64,000 nt of DNA from Alcanivoracaceae bacterium (GCA_029212745.1 JARGOL010000004.1:1-64000), one strand, 5' to 3'; counted from the stretch's first letter, positions 1-8,716 are shown. Numbers and translations: made by a program. The notes: generated by a model not told the origin, from the letters alone.

Positions 1-54
<54 letters not shown>

Positions 55-93
55 ACATTTTTCTCGCGGGGCAATGCCCCCCGAAGGCTGCGC

Positions 94-121
94 ATTTTAG
101 CAGTCGCCCGGTGCCTGTCAA
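94..121 (-). promoter_or_regulatory. Sigma-70 promoter of the tRNA-Ala transcript
   Basis: Read on the minus strand there is a consensus -35 TTGACA (116-121), a 16-base spacer, and a -10 TAAAAT (94-99) preceded by TGC, an extended -10. The discriminator that follows is GC-rich (GCGCAGCC), as is usual for stringently controlled stable-RNA promoters. A short GGGGCA/GCCCC hairpin lies between the likely start site and the tRNA. The start site has not been mapped. Confidence 0.75.
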
Positions 122-141
122 GCAAAGTTGGCCAGCGGTTT

Positions 142-1629
142 TCACTCGCCCGCCAACAGCTCCCGCCAGCGCTTTTCCAGCTTTTTTACCTGCTTTTTGG
201 AAACACCGCCGAGGACATCGATGGCGTGACGCAACCGAGCCCGGGACATGTCTGCACCGATGATTTCCATGCTGTCCACCACGGAAAAACTGGCCGGGGT
301 ACCGGCAATGGCGACAAACACCGGGTGCAGGAAATCCTTGATCTTCACATCGAGATCATCGGCCAGGCGCTTTGCCTCCGCGAACAGGTTATCCCGCTGC
401 CAGTCGCGCAGGGCCTCGGCAGACCAGAGCAGGTACTGCAGCCATTCCTTCATTTCATCAGTGCCATGACGGGCATGATCAAAGCTCGCTTCCGTGATGG
501 CCGGCATGCCACTGACACAGAACCCGGCCTTGTCCACCACCTCACTGAACGTTTCCACACGGCTCTTGATGTGGGGAATGACCTTCATCGCCATCTCACG
601 ATTGAACGCCCACGTCTGCAGGCGGGCCAGGAAGGCGTCGTCATCCAGCTCACGCAGCCACTGGCCGTTCAACCATGACAGTTTCTCCACATCGAACACC
701 GGTCCACCCAGGGAAACACGCTGGATATCAAAGACCGACAGCATCTCTTCCAGGGAAAACTTCTCGCGCTCATCCGGCATCGACCAGCCCATGCGGCCCA
801 GGTAATTGACCATCGCCTCGGGCAGGTACCCCATGCGCCGATAGAAATTGATGCTGGTGGGATTCTTGCGCTTGGACAGCTTCGACTTGTCCGGGTTGCG
901 CAGCAACGGCATGTGACACTGTTGCGGCATGTCCCAGCCAAAACACTCATACAGCCGCTTGAGCTTGGGCGCCGAATTCAGCCACTCCTCGCCACGGATC
1001 ACGTGAGTGATGCCCATCAGGTGGTCATCGACCACATTGGCGAGGAAATAGGTGGGCATGCCGTCGCCCTTGAGCAGCACCTGGGCGTCCTGCAAGGCCC
1101 AGTCCAGCTCGACATCGCCACGCAGCATGTCGTTGATCACGCAACGGCCATCGTCAGGCACATGCAAACGGATGACACTTGGCTCGCCGGCCGCTTCCCG
1201 GCGCGCCTGCTCGTCTTCCGGCAGTGCCAGGTCAGCCGCCTTCAGGGCGCGCTGCTGTCCAGAGGCCTTCAACTCAGCCCGCAGGCTCTCCAGCTCCTGC
1301 GGGCTGCGGTAGCATCGAAATGCGTGGCCATTATCCAACAGCTGCTGGGCGTACTCAGCGTACAGGGCCTTGCGCTCGCTCTGGCGGTAGGGGCCGGCAT
1401 CACCGCCCACGTCAGGCCCCTCGTCCCAGTCCAGGCCAAGCCAGCGCAGGGAGTCGAAAATGGCCTGCTCCGACGCCGCCGTGGAGCGGGACTGGTCGGT
1501 ATCCTCGATACGCAGGATGAACTGGCCGCCATGCTGGCGGGCAAAGCACAGGTTGAAAAGGGCCATGTAGGCGGTGCCCACATGGGGATCACCGGTGGGT
1601 GACGGTGCCACCCGGGTACGCACGGTCAT
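142..1629 (-). CDS. gltX: Glutamate--tRNA ligase
   Basis: Class I aminoacyl-tRNA synthetase of 495 residues that charges tRNA-Glu with glutamate in the cytoplasm. The N-terminus has [14 protein letters not shown], the HIGH-type ATP site, and the middle has [10 protein letters not shown], the KMSKS-type loop. Length is normal for the discriminating bacterial enzyme. The open frame reaches a GTG six bases upstream, but I choose the ATG at 1629 because GGAG lies five bases before it; the GTG would overlap that ribosome binding site. The gene is followed at once by the tRNA-Ala promoter on the same strand. No oddities seen. Confidence 0.97.
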   Translation of the reverse strand: MTVRTRVAPSPTGDPHVGTAYMALFNLCFARQHGGQFILRIEDTDQSRSTAASEQAIFDSLRWLGLDWDEGPDVGGDAGPYRQSERKALYAEYAQQLLDNGHAFRCYRSPQELESLRAELKASGQQRALKAADLALPEDEQARREAAGEPSVIRLHVPDDGRCVINDMLRGDVELDWALQDAQVLLKGDGMPTYFLANVVDDHLMGITHVIRGEEWLNSAPKLKRLYECFGWDMPQQCHMPLLRNPDKSKLSKRKNPTSINFYRRMGYLPEAMVNYLGRMGWSMPDEREKFSLEEMLSVFDIQRVSLGGPVFDVEKLSWLNGQWLRELDDDAFLARLQTWAFNREMAMKVIPHIKSRVETFSEVVDKAGFCVSGMPAITEASFDHARHGTDEMKEWLQYLLWSAEALRDWQRDNLFAEAKRLADDLDVKIKDFLHPVFVAIAGTPASFSVVDSMEIIGADMSRARLRHAIDVLGGVSKKQVKKLEKRWRELLAGE

Positions 1630-1686
1630 GTACACTCCAGCTGCTCATGCACGGAGCGCGCATTATACGCACAAAGAGCGGGGGAT

Positions 1687-1710
1687 GCTGCCAGCCGGCG
1701 GGCTGGCAGC
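1687..1710 (-). terminator. Hairpin after the HD-GYP gene, possible terminator
   Basis: A perfect 10-bp inverted repeat GCTGCCAGCC/GGCTGGCAGC with a 4-base loop lies three bases past the stop of the HD-GYP gene and before gltX. The transcript after it (ATCCCCCGCTCTTT) has no real U-run, so intrinsic termination is uncertain. It may instead protect the 3' end. Confidence 0.4.
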
Positions 1711-1713
1711 CGG

Positions 1714-2985
1714 TCAGGCAGCGTTGATCTGCAGGCGACTCAGGTCGATGTCGTAAGAGCCGGCCATCAGGCTGGATGTCACCGCCAGCGGACGGCCTGC
1801 CTCATCCGAATCAGTGCTCATCAGGTCGACCACATGCGGGCGTGGCAATGGCGCCTTGCCGGCATCCAGCACCACCATGACCTGGGGCCGCAGGCGACGC
1901 GCCGTGTTCTGGGCAATGACCGCACCAACTTCGCCGTTTGACAGCTCCACAAGGGTGCCCGTGGGGTAGACGCCCACCGCCTGGATGAACTGCTCCACCA
2001 GCTTGCCCTGGAATTTCTTTTCACGCTGCTCATACAGCAGGGATACCGCCTCAGTGGGCGTGATCGCATCAGCCCAGGGCCGCGGGCTGGTGATGGCGTC
2101 ATAGGTATCCACAATGCCGGCGATGCGCGCCAGCAGGGGAATCTGCGTGCCGGTCAGCCCGTAGGGATAACCTGAACCGTCATGGCGTTCGTGATGATGA
2201 TGAACCACGCCAACACTCTGCTCGTCGTACTGACCGGACTCTTCCAGCAGTTTGACCCCTTTCTCTACGTGAGAACGGAGTATTTCAAGCTCGCTGGATG
2301 ACAGCTCGGCATCTGCCCGGGCCAGCAGTTCACGCGGCAGCATCACGTTACCGATATCCATCAGCAAGGCACCGGTGGCCAGGTTCTCCAGGGCATCCTT
2401 GGGCAGGCCCAGGTGACGGCCGAACACGGCGGCGAGGATGGAACAACGGACACTGTGGTTGTAGCTGTAGGAATCTTTCTCTTTCAATCGGGACAGCCAG
2501 ATCATGGCGTCCGGATTGCGCAGGACGCTTTCCACCACCACATGGCCAGCCTTGCGCGCCAGCTTCAGGTTGACGCCGTTGCCCTCGCGAATGTTCTTCA
2601 TCAGGTGCAGCACGGCACGGGTCAGGTCACGATGCAGGGGGGCCGCAGTAATGACTTCCTTCTTCAGCGGCTGCCGGACCTGGTAACGCACCGGTTCGAA
2701 CTTGCCCAGGTTGCCGCGCACCGGCCCCTTCGGCGCGGCCGGCTTGTCCGCCTTGCGTACTGGCGCGGCATGCCTGAAGTTCTCCGAACCCAGCGGCGCC
2801 ACACCAAGCTTGGTGTCGATGTAAACGTACTTGCAGAACACACGCAGCTTGGCAATGTCGTCTTCGCTGCGAATATGGAAGCCCTGCAGGGGGAACGGGG
2901 TTTCGATCCACGGACGATCAAGCTGGGACACGTACATGCCCATCTGAAGATCCTGCGTCGATATGTGTTGCACCTTGACCGACAT
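1714..2985 (-). CDS. DUF3391 / HD-GYP domain protein with degenerate HD pair
   Basis: Protein of 423 residues. Residues 1-110 match the DUF3391 module that precedes many HD-GYP domains; residues 115-350 are the HD-GYP domain, which in active members hydrolyses cyclic di-GMP. The signature HHHHERHDGSGYP is at 262-274, with H177, H239 and D293 also in place. The HD pair itself reads LLMDIGN (208-213) where family members have LLHDIGK, so the metal-binding His is Met and the Lys is Asn. The protein may therefore bind c-di-GMP or a partner without cleaving. No membrane segment or receiver domain is present. It is transcribed alone, from an AT-rich promoter region with a CRP-type site. Confidence 0.88.
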   Translation of the reverse strand: MSVKVQHISTQDLQMGMYVSQLDRPWIETPFPLQGFHIRSEDDIAKLRVFCKYVYIDTKLGVAPLGSENFRHAAPVRKADKPAAPKGPVRGNLGKFEPVRYQVRQPLKKEVITAAPLHRDLTRAVLHLMKNIREGNGVNLKLARKAGHVVVESVLRNPDAMIWLSRLKEKDSYSYNHSVRCSILAAVFGRHLGLPKDALENLATGALLMDIGNVMLPRELLARADAELSSSELEILRSHVEKGVKLLEESGQYDEQSVGVVHHHHERHDGSGYPYGLTGTQIPLLARIAGIVDTYDAITSPRPWADAITPTEAVSLLYEQREKKFQGKLVEQFIQAVGVYPTGTLVELSNGEVGAVIAQNTARRLRPQVMVVLDAGKAPLPRPHVVDLMSTDSDEAGRPLAVTSSLMAGSYDIDLSRLQINAA

Positions 2986-3023
2986 GGCTAGATACCCGCG
3001 TTAGTTATCATGGTTGTCATTAT

Positions 3024-3052
3024 CTAATAATTTAGTACTAAAATTAGACCAA
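3024..3052 (-). promoter_or_regulatory. Probable sigma-70 promoter of the HD-GYP gene
   Basis: Minus strand: -35-like TTGGTC (3047-3052), a 17-base spacer, -10-like TATTAG (3024-3029). An alternative -10 GATAAT lies at 3019-3024. The spacer contains the 12-base palindrome TTTAGTACTAAA (3031-3042), which could be an operator. The region is far more AT-rich than its surroundings. Inferred from sequence only. Confidence 0.5.
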
Positions 3053-3069
3053 CTCGTTGGCGTTCGTTT

Positions 3070-3085
3070 TGTGACCTGGTTCACA
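3070..3085. promoter_or_regulatory. CRP/Vfr-type binding site
   Basis: TGTGACCTGGTTCACA is an exact TGTGA-N6-TCACA palindrome, the core consensus of CRP and its pseudomonad relative Vfr. Its centre is about 61 bases upstream of the start site predicted from the TATTAG -10, a class I activator position for the HD-GYP gene. It lies between the stop of sixA and the HD-GYP start, so the HD-GYP gene is the likely target. Confidence 0.6.
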
Positions 3086-3125
3086 GATGCGCAAAATTTG
3101 GGCGAATGTGCCAATTATCGGCACC

Positions 3126-3581
3126 TTACCCCCGGGTCCACAGCAACCGTGCACCTTGCTCCGCCATCACTTCCACCTCCAGGCAGGCCACCGTGCCCAC
3201 CGTGAAGGGCACCCGTGCACCCGCGCCATCCACCAGCAGGCCGGTCAGCAGGGCCACCAACGGCATGTGGCTGACCAGCGTGGCTCGATCCGGCAGACTG
3301 GCCTGGACCAGCCATTCCAGCACAGCCCCTGGCGCGGCTTCAGGCACAATCAGTGCCTCTTCACGCCTTTCTATACCCGGATAGTACCGGGCAATCTCGT
3401 CCGCCGTCTGCACTGCCCTGATGTAAGGGCTTGAAATCAGTATGGAAGGTTCATGGCCGTCATCACGCAGGCTGGCCCAGAGCCGCGACACAGCGGCCCT
3501 GCCATGGCGCGTCAGGGGGCGCTGGGCATCGGTGGGCGCCGTCGGCTCGGCCTCACCGTGGCGGACCACATACAGCCTCAC
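3126..3581 (-). CDS. sixA: Phosphohistidine phosphatase SixA-type
   Basis: Histidine-phosphatase-superfamily protein of 151 residues. The catalytic RHG motif is in MRLYVVRHGEAEP at the N-terminus, and the second His is in the LVSHMPLV segment. SixA removes phosphate from histidine residues, for example on phosphotransferase or phosphorelay proteins. The start codon overlaps the stop of gpsA by four bases (ATGA), so the two are translationally coupled; the gpsA-sixA pair is common in pseudomonads. Length and motifs are normal. Confidence 0.9.
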   Translation of the reverse strand: MRLYVVRHGEAEPTAPTDAQRPLTRHGRAAVSRLWASLRDDGHEPSILISSPYIRAVQTADEIARYYPGIERREEALIVPEAAPGAVLEWLVQASLPDRATLVSHMPLVALLTGLLVDGAGARVPFTVGTVACLEVEVMAEQGARLLWTRG

Positions 3582-4609
3582 GCGCGCTCTCCCAGATGGG
3601 CAAACTCTACATCGTGGGTGTGTTCACCCAGCATCAGTCCACTTATCACTTCCTGCAGCGGCCGGCCCGCGAACAGGATGTCATGCAGGCCACAGGCGAT
3701 CGGCATGTAGATGTCGTTGTCACGGGCGTGGGCAGCCACGAGCTGGACCGTATTGACGCCCTCTGCCGTCTGCCCCAGTGCCTCCAGTGCCTGGTCCAGG
3801 GACTGGCCGGAGCCCACCATGTGCCCCACCCGGTAGTTGCGAGACAGGGACGACGAGCAGGTGACGATCAGGTCCCCCACCCCGGCCAACCCCAGGAACG
3901 TCATCGGGTTGGCGCCCAGGCGCACGGCAAACCGGCTCATCTCTGCAAGACTGCGGGTAATCAGGAAGGCGCGGCTGTTCTCACCCACACCCAGGGCTGC
4001 AGCCATGCCGGTGGCCATGGCGTAGATGTTCTTCAGCGCCCCGGCCAGCTCCACGCCAAACATGTCGTGGTTGTCATAGACCCGGAAATAGCGACATGAC
4101 AGTGCTTCCTGTACTGCATGGCAGAGCCCGGCGTCATCACTGGCCACCACCGTGCCGGTGAAACGCTGCTCGACGATTTCCTTGGCCAGGTTGGGTCCGC
4201 TGAGCACACCCACACGGGCCTGGGGCCAGAGGCGGCCAAGCAGCTGGCTCATGAGCAGGAAGCCATCGCCATGAATGCCCTTGGTACAGCTTACCGCCAG
4301 CGTGCCGTCCGGCACCCAGCGTGCTGCCTGGCCAAGCACGTCGACAAAGGCCTTGCTGGGCACGGCCACGAACACCATACCGGCACCGTCCAGCGCCTCC
4401 TCGAGGGATTCCGTGGCAACCACGGAGTCAGGCAACTCCGCCCCCGGCAGATAGCGGGCGTTTTCGCGGCTGGCATTGATAACCGCAGCCGTTTCCGGGT
4501 CCCGGACCCACAGGCGGGTCTGGTAGCCATTGTCCGCAACGATCTTGGTCATGGCCGTGCCGAAACTGCCACCGCCAAGCACGGCCACGGGCCGGCGAGC
4601 GTCACTCAT
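3578..4609 (-). CDS. gpsA: Glycerol-3-phosphate dehydrogenase [NAD(P)+]
   Basis: Protein of 343 residues that reduces dihydroxyacetone phosphate to sn-glycerol 3-phosphate for phospholipid synthesis in the cytoplasm. The N-terminal Rossmann motif is VLGGGSFGTA; further family segments are VSCTKGI, SGPNLAKEI, the ELAGALKNIYA catalytic-Lys region and GLAGVGDLIVTC. A strong ribosome binding site (AAGGAG) precedes the ATG. It sits 18 bases behind the epimerase gene and overlaps sixA, so it is third in a four-gene operon. Confidence 0.96.
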   Translation of the reverse strand: MSDARRPVAVLGGGSFGTAMTKIVADNGYQTRLWVRDPETAAVINASRENARYLPGAELPDSVVATESLEEALDGAGMVFVAVPSKAFVDVLGQAARWVPDGTLAVSCTKGIHGDGFLLMSQLLGRLWPQARVGVLSGPNLAKEIVEQRFTGTVVASDDAGLCHAVQEALSCRYFRVYDNHDMFGVELAGALKNIYAMATGMAAALGVGENSRAFLITRSLAEMSRFAVRLGANPMTFLGLAGVGDLIVTCSSSLSRNYRVGHMVGSGQSLDQALEALGQTAEGVNTVQLVAAHARDNDIYMPIACGLHDILFAGRPLQEVISGLMLGEHTHDVEFAHLGERA

Positions 4610-4627
4610 TGCATTACTCCTTGATGG

Positions 4628-5545
4628 TCAGCCACTGGCCGAGCGGGGACCGGCGGTAATCGCGGCCAGGGCAGAATCGATATCGGCGTAGCCGAACTGG
4701 AAACCTTCGCGCATCAGGCGGCGGGGCATCACCTTCTGGCCCCCGAGCAGCAGCACGGACATTTCTCCCAGCGCCAGGCGCAGGGGCATGGCCGGCATGC
4801 GCAACAGCCCCGGACGATGGCAGGCGGCCGCCAGCGCCTTGTGGAAACGGTGATGGGTGACCGGCTCCGGCGCCACCGCATTGTAGACGCCTTCGGCACC
4901 TGGCGTTTCCAGGCAACGGACCACCAGCTCCACCAGATCATCGCGGTGAATCCAGGAAAACCACTGCAGGCCGTTGCCCAGCTGACAACCCAGTCCGGTC
5001 CGGTAGACCGGCAGCAGGCGCCCGAGCATGCCGCCCTGCCCCAGCACCACACCAATACGCAGCACACACAGGCGCAGTCCACTGCGGGCCACATCCCGTG
5101 CAGCACGTTCCCAGGCATCGCACAGCAGGTAGGTAAAATCACGCTTCACTGCCGGGCTGTCCTCATCAAGCTCGACGCTACCCGCGTTGCCGTAAAAACC
5201 GACAGCGGACCCGTTTACCAGCACACGGGGGCGCTTCTTCAAACGGCGCACCATCTGGCCCAGGGCCGTTGTTACCTGTACCCGGCTGTCAAAAAGGATT
5301 TTCTTGCGGCTGCTTGTCCAGCGGCCGCTGGCGATGCCCTCTCCGGCCAGATTGACGATGCCGTCCACTTCCTCGTCACTGTCGACCTCGTCCAGGCTGC
5401 CAATGACGCGCGCACCCTCAGGCAGGATCTCCGCGGCCCGGCGGGCATTGCGGGACAGCACGATAAGCCGGTGACCGCGCTGGGCAAGTACCTCACACAG
5501 GCGCGACCCGACAAAGCCGGTTCCGCCGGTGACAAGAATATTCAT
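4628..5545 (-). CDS. TIGR01777-family NAD(P)-dependent epimerase (YfcH/SDR39U1-like)
   Basis: Extended short-chain dehydrogenase of 305 residues. The N-terminus MNILVTGGTGFVGSRL is the nucleotide-binding glycine motif; INLAGE-like (VNLAGEGIASGRW) and the C-terminal DUF1731-like segment with MPRRLMREGFQF are characteristic of this family. The substrate is unknown in the family. The start overlaps the stop of the upstream 553-residue protein by four bases (ATGA), and gpsA follows 18 bases downstream. The role in the operon is not evident. Confidence 0.85.
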   Translation of the reverse strand: MNILVTGGTGFVGSRLCEVLAQRGHRLIVLSRNARRAAEILPEGARVIGSLDEVDSDEEVDGIVNLAGEGIASGRWTSSRKKILFDSRVQVTTALGQMVRRLKKRPRVLVNGSAVGFYGNAGSVELDEDSPAVKRDFTYLLCDAWERAARDVARSGLRLCVLRIGVVLGQGGMLGRLLPVYRTGLGCQLGNGLQWFSWIHRDDLVELVVRCLETPGAEGVYNAVAPEPVTHHRFHKALAAACHRPGLLRMPAMPLRLALGEMSVLLLGGQKVMPRRLMREGFQFGYADIDSALAAITAGPRSASG

Positions 5546-7203
5546 GGCGTGTCCAGCTCCCGGATGTCCGCAACCTCTTTCGGGTCGTAGTAGTACTCCA
5601 GCTGGCCGCTGCCAACGCGGACGGTCAGCTGCAGGCGGGTGTCCGTCACAGCCGACACCTGGCCGGAACGTACCTTGCCGTCCACCCCGGTGATTTCCAC
5701 CTGTTTGCCCTGATAGCGCTTGAGCGCAAGGATTTCTTCTGAAAGCACGGCCCCGGATGGCTCAGGGGCTATGGCTTCCGGTTCGGGCTCAGCTTCATTC
5801 GCCGTTGGCGCCTGAGCGGCCGCAGTATCCGCAGCAGCATCCTCCCCGGAAACCGCCGCTTCGCCCGTGAGGCGGACGGGCTGCCCTGAGGCCAGCGCAA
5901 GCGTGGCAATCTCGCCTTCTTCCAGGGAGAACTGAACCATGCCATTGCCAACCATTTTTTCCAGGCGCAGCTTGCCACGCTTGACGTCGAGCACGCTGGC
6001 CTGCTCTTGCTTGCCATCAACCCGGGTGATGTCCAGCACGCGCCCGGCCAGGGTACCCAGCTCGGTGAAACTGAGCACCAGGGGCTCGAGGGCCTCGGCT
6101 TGCTCCGTCTCCTGCTGCGCGCTCCTGTCTTCATCTCCGGGCACCACTGTTCTCATGCGCAGGCCGTCACCCGCTTCCTGGATCACCGTGACTTCGCGAC
6201 TGCCATGGGAAACGGCCCAGCCGACATCCGTGCGCTCGAACCGCAACAGCCGATCCTCGATACGGCCGTTGCTCAGGGTGACGCGGGCAACGGTGGAACC
6301 GGTGCCACTGCTGGAGCGCAGGGCGGAATCACGGAAAGAGACGGACTTGAGCATTTTCTCCGGGAACTGTGTGTCGAGGTATTCGGTGGCCACGTATTCA
6401 AGCGTGTCGGTGTGGTCATAAGTCAGGTCGACACTGTCTCCCTCGTAACGCAGGTTATTGGTGAAGGCGGTGAATTCACCCGACAGGTAACTGCGCTGCG
6501 CATCCGGCAGGATAAGTTGCATGAACCCGGTGAGCTGGTTGCGATCCAGGCGCGCCATCTGCAGGTCCAGGCGATAGCCGGAACGGATGATACGGGTCAC
6601 CGGCAACGTCTCCCCCGCCGGCAGCTCGGACAAATGAATCTCGGGCGGATTGTCGTCCCCCGGCTGCACATACCATTCCTGGCGCCGGTTGATCTCGTCA
6701 GGATTGATATCCATCATCACCCGCACCTCCAGGTCGGCCAGGAAACCCTCGCCCTGCTGTATCGTGATGATGCCCTTGTCCACCTGCACCCGGTCGTAGA
6801 CAAACTCACGGCCGTTGATGCTGCCGCTCAGGTCAGGATTGCGGTCAAGCCGTATGGACCGGAGGATCACTTCCTCGGAGTTGGCGAACGAGTTCATCTC
6901 CGCTACCTGGCTGCCTTCCACAACAGCAGCGGATGTCTTGCCGGCCAGTCGCTGCGGCTCCTTGATAACCAGCGGATCCTGGGCAATGGTCACGGCCACG
7001 CCCGCAATTACCAAGCAGGCGCCGACGATGCGCAACAGCACCTGCCACCACAGCTCGCGCCAGTGAGAACGCACATGGTCCGCCCCGGTAAAGGGTAGTA
7101 CCATCATCAGCGAGCTGCGGCCCCGGGAAACGGCATCCCGGGCCAGTAATACAGTTCCCAGCAGGAGTAGGGTTACCCCCAGAACGAGCAACGTGCCTGC
7201 CAT
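5542..7203 (-). CDS. Membrane-anchored protein of unknown function with duplicated C-terminal module
   Basis: I do not recognise this 553-residue protein. Hydrophobic segments at about 3-22 and 54-73 predict two membrane spans with a basic loop between them; the rest should lie outside the cytoplasmic membrane if both segments span. The C-terminus holds two similar modules of about 50 residues, 387-436 and 499-548, each beginning with G-x-V-x-I-T-x-VDGK (DITRVDGK, EITGVDGK), separated by an Ala/Pro/Glu-rich linker (about 450-485). The modules look like small beta-barrels. It is the first gene of the operon with the epimerase, gpsA and sixA, and overlaps the epimerase start by four bases. Confidence 0.75.
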   Translation of the reverse strand: MAGTLLVLGVTLLLLGTVLLARDAVSRGRSSLMMVLPFTGADHVRSHWRELWWQVLLRIVGACLVIAGVAVTIAQDPLVIKEPQRLAGKTSAAVVEGSQVAEMNSFANSEEVILRSIRLDRNPDLSGSINGREFVYDRVQVDKGIITIQQGEGFLADLEVRVMMDINPDEINRRQEWYVQPGDDNPPEIHLSELPAGETLPVTRIIRSGYRLDLQMARLDRNQLTGFMQLILPDAQRSYLSGEFTAFTNNLRYEGDSVDLTYDHTDTLEYVATEYLDTQFPEKMLKSVSFRDSALRSSSGTGSTVARVTLSNGRIEDRLLRFERTDVGWAVSHGSREVTVIQEAGDGLRMRTVVPGDEDRSAQQETEQAEALEPLVLSFTELGTLAGRVLDITRVDGKQEQASVLDVKRGKLRLEKMVGNGMVQFSLEEGEIATLALASGQPVRLTGEAAVSGEDAAADTAAAQAPTANEAEPEPEAIAPEPSGAVLSEEILALKRYQGKQVEITGVDGKVRSGQVSAVTDTRLQLTVRVGSGQLEYYYDPKEVADIRELDTP

Positions 7204-7308
7204 AATGGTTATCTCTCCCGTTTTGGTTCCCCGGTCCCCTTTTCCGGGGAATCTGATCGCACTTTACAAAGGCTGCAGCCGATATGCCACAACCACAACA
7301 CCGTTACC

Positions 7309-8184
7309 ATGGCAGCCAGTGATCGATTTCACATAGGCACCGGGGTCAGTTACGCCCTGGCCACCAGCGTGGTTGCCAGCACCGCTGCGGCAACCGCCAA
7401 GCTGCTCGCCGCCGATCTGTCCGCGTGGCTGATCGTCTGGGTCCAGTATGGCCTGTGCACGCTGGTCATGCTTCCCTGGGTGCTGCGACAGGGTGTCGCC
7501 GCGCTGGCCAGCGAGCGTTGGCGGCTGCTGGTGGTGCGCTCCCTCGCCGGCTGGCTCGGGTTCACCACCTATTACCTGGCCCTGCCGCACATTCCGCTGG
7601 TGGATGCCAGCCTGTTGCGCTCGGCGGCGCCGCTGTGGGTCCCCCTGCTGGTGTTTGCCTGGCTGGGCGAACACGTGCCCGCGATTCGCTGGGTCGCCCT
7701 GGGTACCGGCTTCACCGGCGTATGCCTGGTGCTGCGCCCGGAACTGGAGGGCATCAACCCCGGCCACCTGCTCGGCCTTGCAGCCGGCCTGTTCCTGGCC
7801 GCGTCCATGGCCACTACCCGGGCACTGTCGGCCAGCGAGCCGGCATCCAGGGTACTGTTCTACTACTTCGGCGTGTCTTTTCTCGCCGCCAGCCCGATGG
7901 CCATCGTTCACTGGCAACCGGTGTCACCCGGCCACCTGCCCGGCCTGCTCTACATCGGCCTGTCGATTTTCCTCACCATGGTCCTGTACACCCGAGCCTA
8001 CAGCCTGGCCCCCACCAGCATCATCGCGCCGCTGAGCTACATCGCCGTGCCCAGCGCGGCGGTGCTGGACTGGTGGCTCTGGGGTGCCCTCCCGGATGCC
8101 TGGTCCATGGCCGGATCGGTGCTGGTTGTAGCCAGCGGCGTGCTGGCTTTCACGTTGCGTGGATCCAGCACCGGCGATCACTGA
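7309..8184 (+). CDS. EamA/DMT-family transporter
   Basis: Hydrophobic protein of 291 residues with about ten predicted membrane helices arranged as two EamA repeats, the layout of drug/metabolite exporters such as RhaT/YdcZ/RarD relatives. The first helix starts GVSYALATSVVASTAAATAK; the second repeat begins near AAGLFLAASMATTRAL. The substrate cannot be told from sequence. No clear ribosome binding site precedes the ATG, so the start is less certain. It is divergent from the 553-residue membrane protein, with 105 bases between them. Confidence 0.85.
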   Translation: MAASDRFHIGTGVSYALATSVVASTAAATAKLLAADLSAWLIVWVQYGLCTLVMLPWVLRQGVAALASERWRLLVVRSLAGWLGFTTYYLALPHIPLVDASLLRSAAPLWVPLLVFAWLGEHVPAIRWVALGTGFTGVCLVLRPELEGINPGHLLGLAAGLFLAASMATTRALSASEPASRVLFYYFGVSFLAASPMAIVHWQPVSPGHLPGLLYIGLSIFLTMVLYTRAYSLAPTSIIAPLSYIAVPSAAVLDWWLWGALPDAWSMAGSVLVVASGVLAFTLRGSSTGDH

Positions 8185-8239
8185 ATCGCATACGTTTACC
8201 CGCCAGATCCCGCCGCTGATCAGCACCCGAAAAAAGTAC

Positions 8240-8268
8240 TTGTCCTGAGCTTTTCCAGACGCTATACA
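8240..8268 (+). promoter_or_regulatory. Sigma-70 promoter of the small acidic protein gene
   Basis: TTGTCC (8240-8245), a 17-base spacer and TATACA (8263-8268) form a good sigma-70 promoter. The predicted start site near 8275 gives a leader of about 120 bases, long for a 79-residue protein, and the leader holds two stable inverted repeats (separate entry). Confidence 0.6.
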
Positions 8269-8296
8269 GCGCAGAGAAGGACATCGGAAATACGTG

Positions 8297-8372
8297 TGCC
8301 GGTGAACTTGTAAGGAAGCTGTCAGTCTGGTCACCGGCATGGCCCCTGGGGCGAGAGCACTCCCGCCCAGGG
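8297..8372 (+). promoter_or_regulatory. Structured 5' leader with two inverted repeats
   Basis: Inside the predicted leader there is a perfect 9-bp stem TGCCGGTGA (8297-8305) / TCACCGGCA (8331-8339), then CCCTGGGGCG (8344-8353) / CGCCCAGGG (8364-8372), nine pairs with one bulged G. The ribosome binding site GGGAGG of the next gene begins about 11 bases later and is left open by both hairpins. I do not recognise a known riboswitch; function is unknown. Confidence 0.45.
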
Positions 8373-8395
8373 ACGTCATCTGTGGGAGGCCAAAC

Positions 8396-8635
8396 ATGGC
8401 AAACAATCGTACTGACCCTGACTATGATGATGCGGATGAGTTGCTGATGAATGATGATATTGATTTCATCGACGACGATGTCGAAGAGGAACAGGAGGAG
8501 CGTCGCTCCCGTGCGCGCAATTTTGATCTGGACATGCGCCACAGGATCGAGGACCGCCTGGAAGCCCGTCGGCTGGAAAAGGAACTGAACGAATACGAGT
8601 TCTTTGACCTGGAAGACGACGACACCGTCCACTGA
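8396..8635 (+). CDS. Small acidic protein, PA3496-family-like
   Basis: Protein of 79 residues. The first half is very acidic (DPDYDDADELLMNDD, IDDDVEEEQEE), followed by a basic/helical part ending ARRLEKELNEYEFFDLEDD. This resembles the PA3496 family of small proteins annotated as putative envelope-integrity factors; the assignment is from memory. I start at the ATG at 8396 because GGGAGG lies six bases upstream; the frame is open to an ATG at 8339, but that would place the leader hairpins in the coding region. A terminator follows two bases after the stop. Confidence 0.7.
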   Translation: MANNRTDPDYDDADELLMNDDIDFIDDDVEEEQEERRSRARNFDLDMRHRIEDRLEARRLEKELNEYEFFDLEDDDTVH

Positions 8636-8636
8636 A

Positions 8637-8664
8637 AAAGGCCGGCTTATAGCCGGCCTTTCTC
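8637..8664 (+). terminator. Rho-independent terminator
   Basis: AAAGGCCGGC/GCCGGCCTTT, a 10-bp stem with loop TTATA followed by a short T-rich tail (TCTCT), directly after the small acidic protein gene. Confidence 0.8.
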
Positions 8665-8716
8665 TGTCTGGCTTTGTCGCTCCGCAATCCCCGCCAGCGA
8701 CGCCATAGCGGCGCGG

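Noticed and set aside
8339-8395. Upstream start of the small acidic protein (98 residues)
   Set aside because: The added residues contain no conserved sequence and would place the leader hairpin in the coding region; the downstream ATG has GGGAGG at a good distance.
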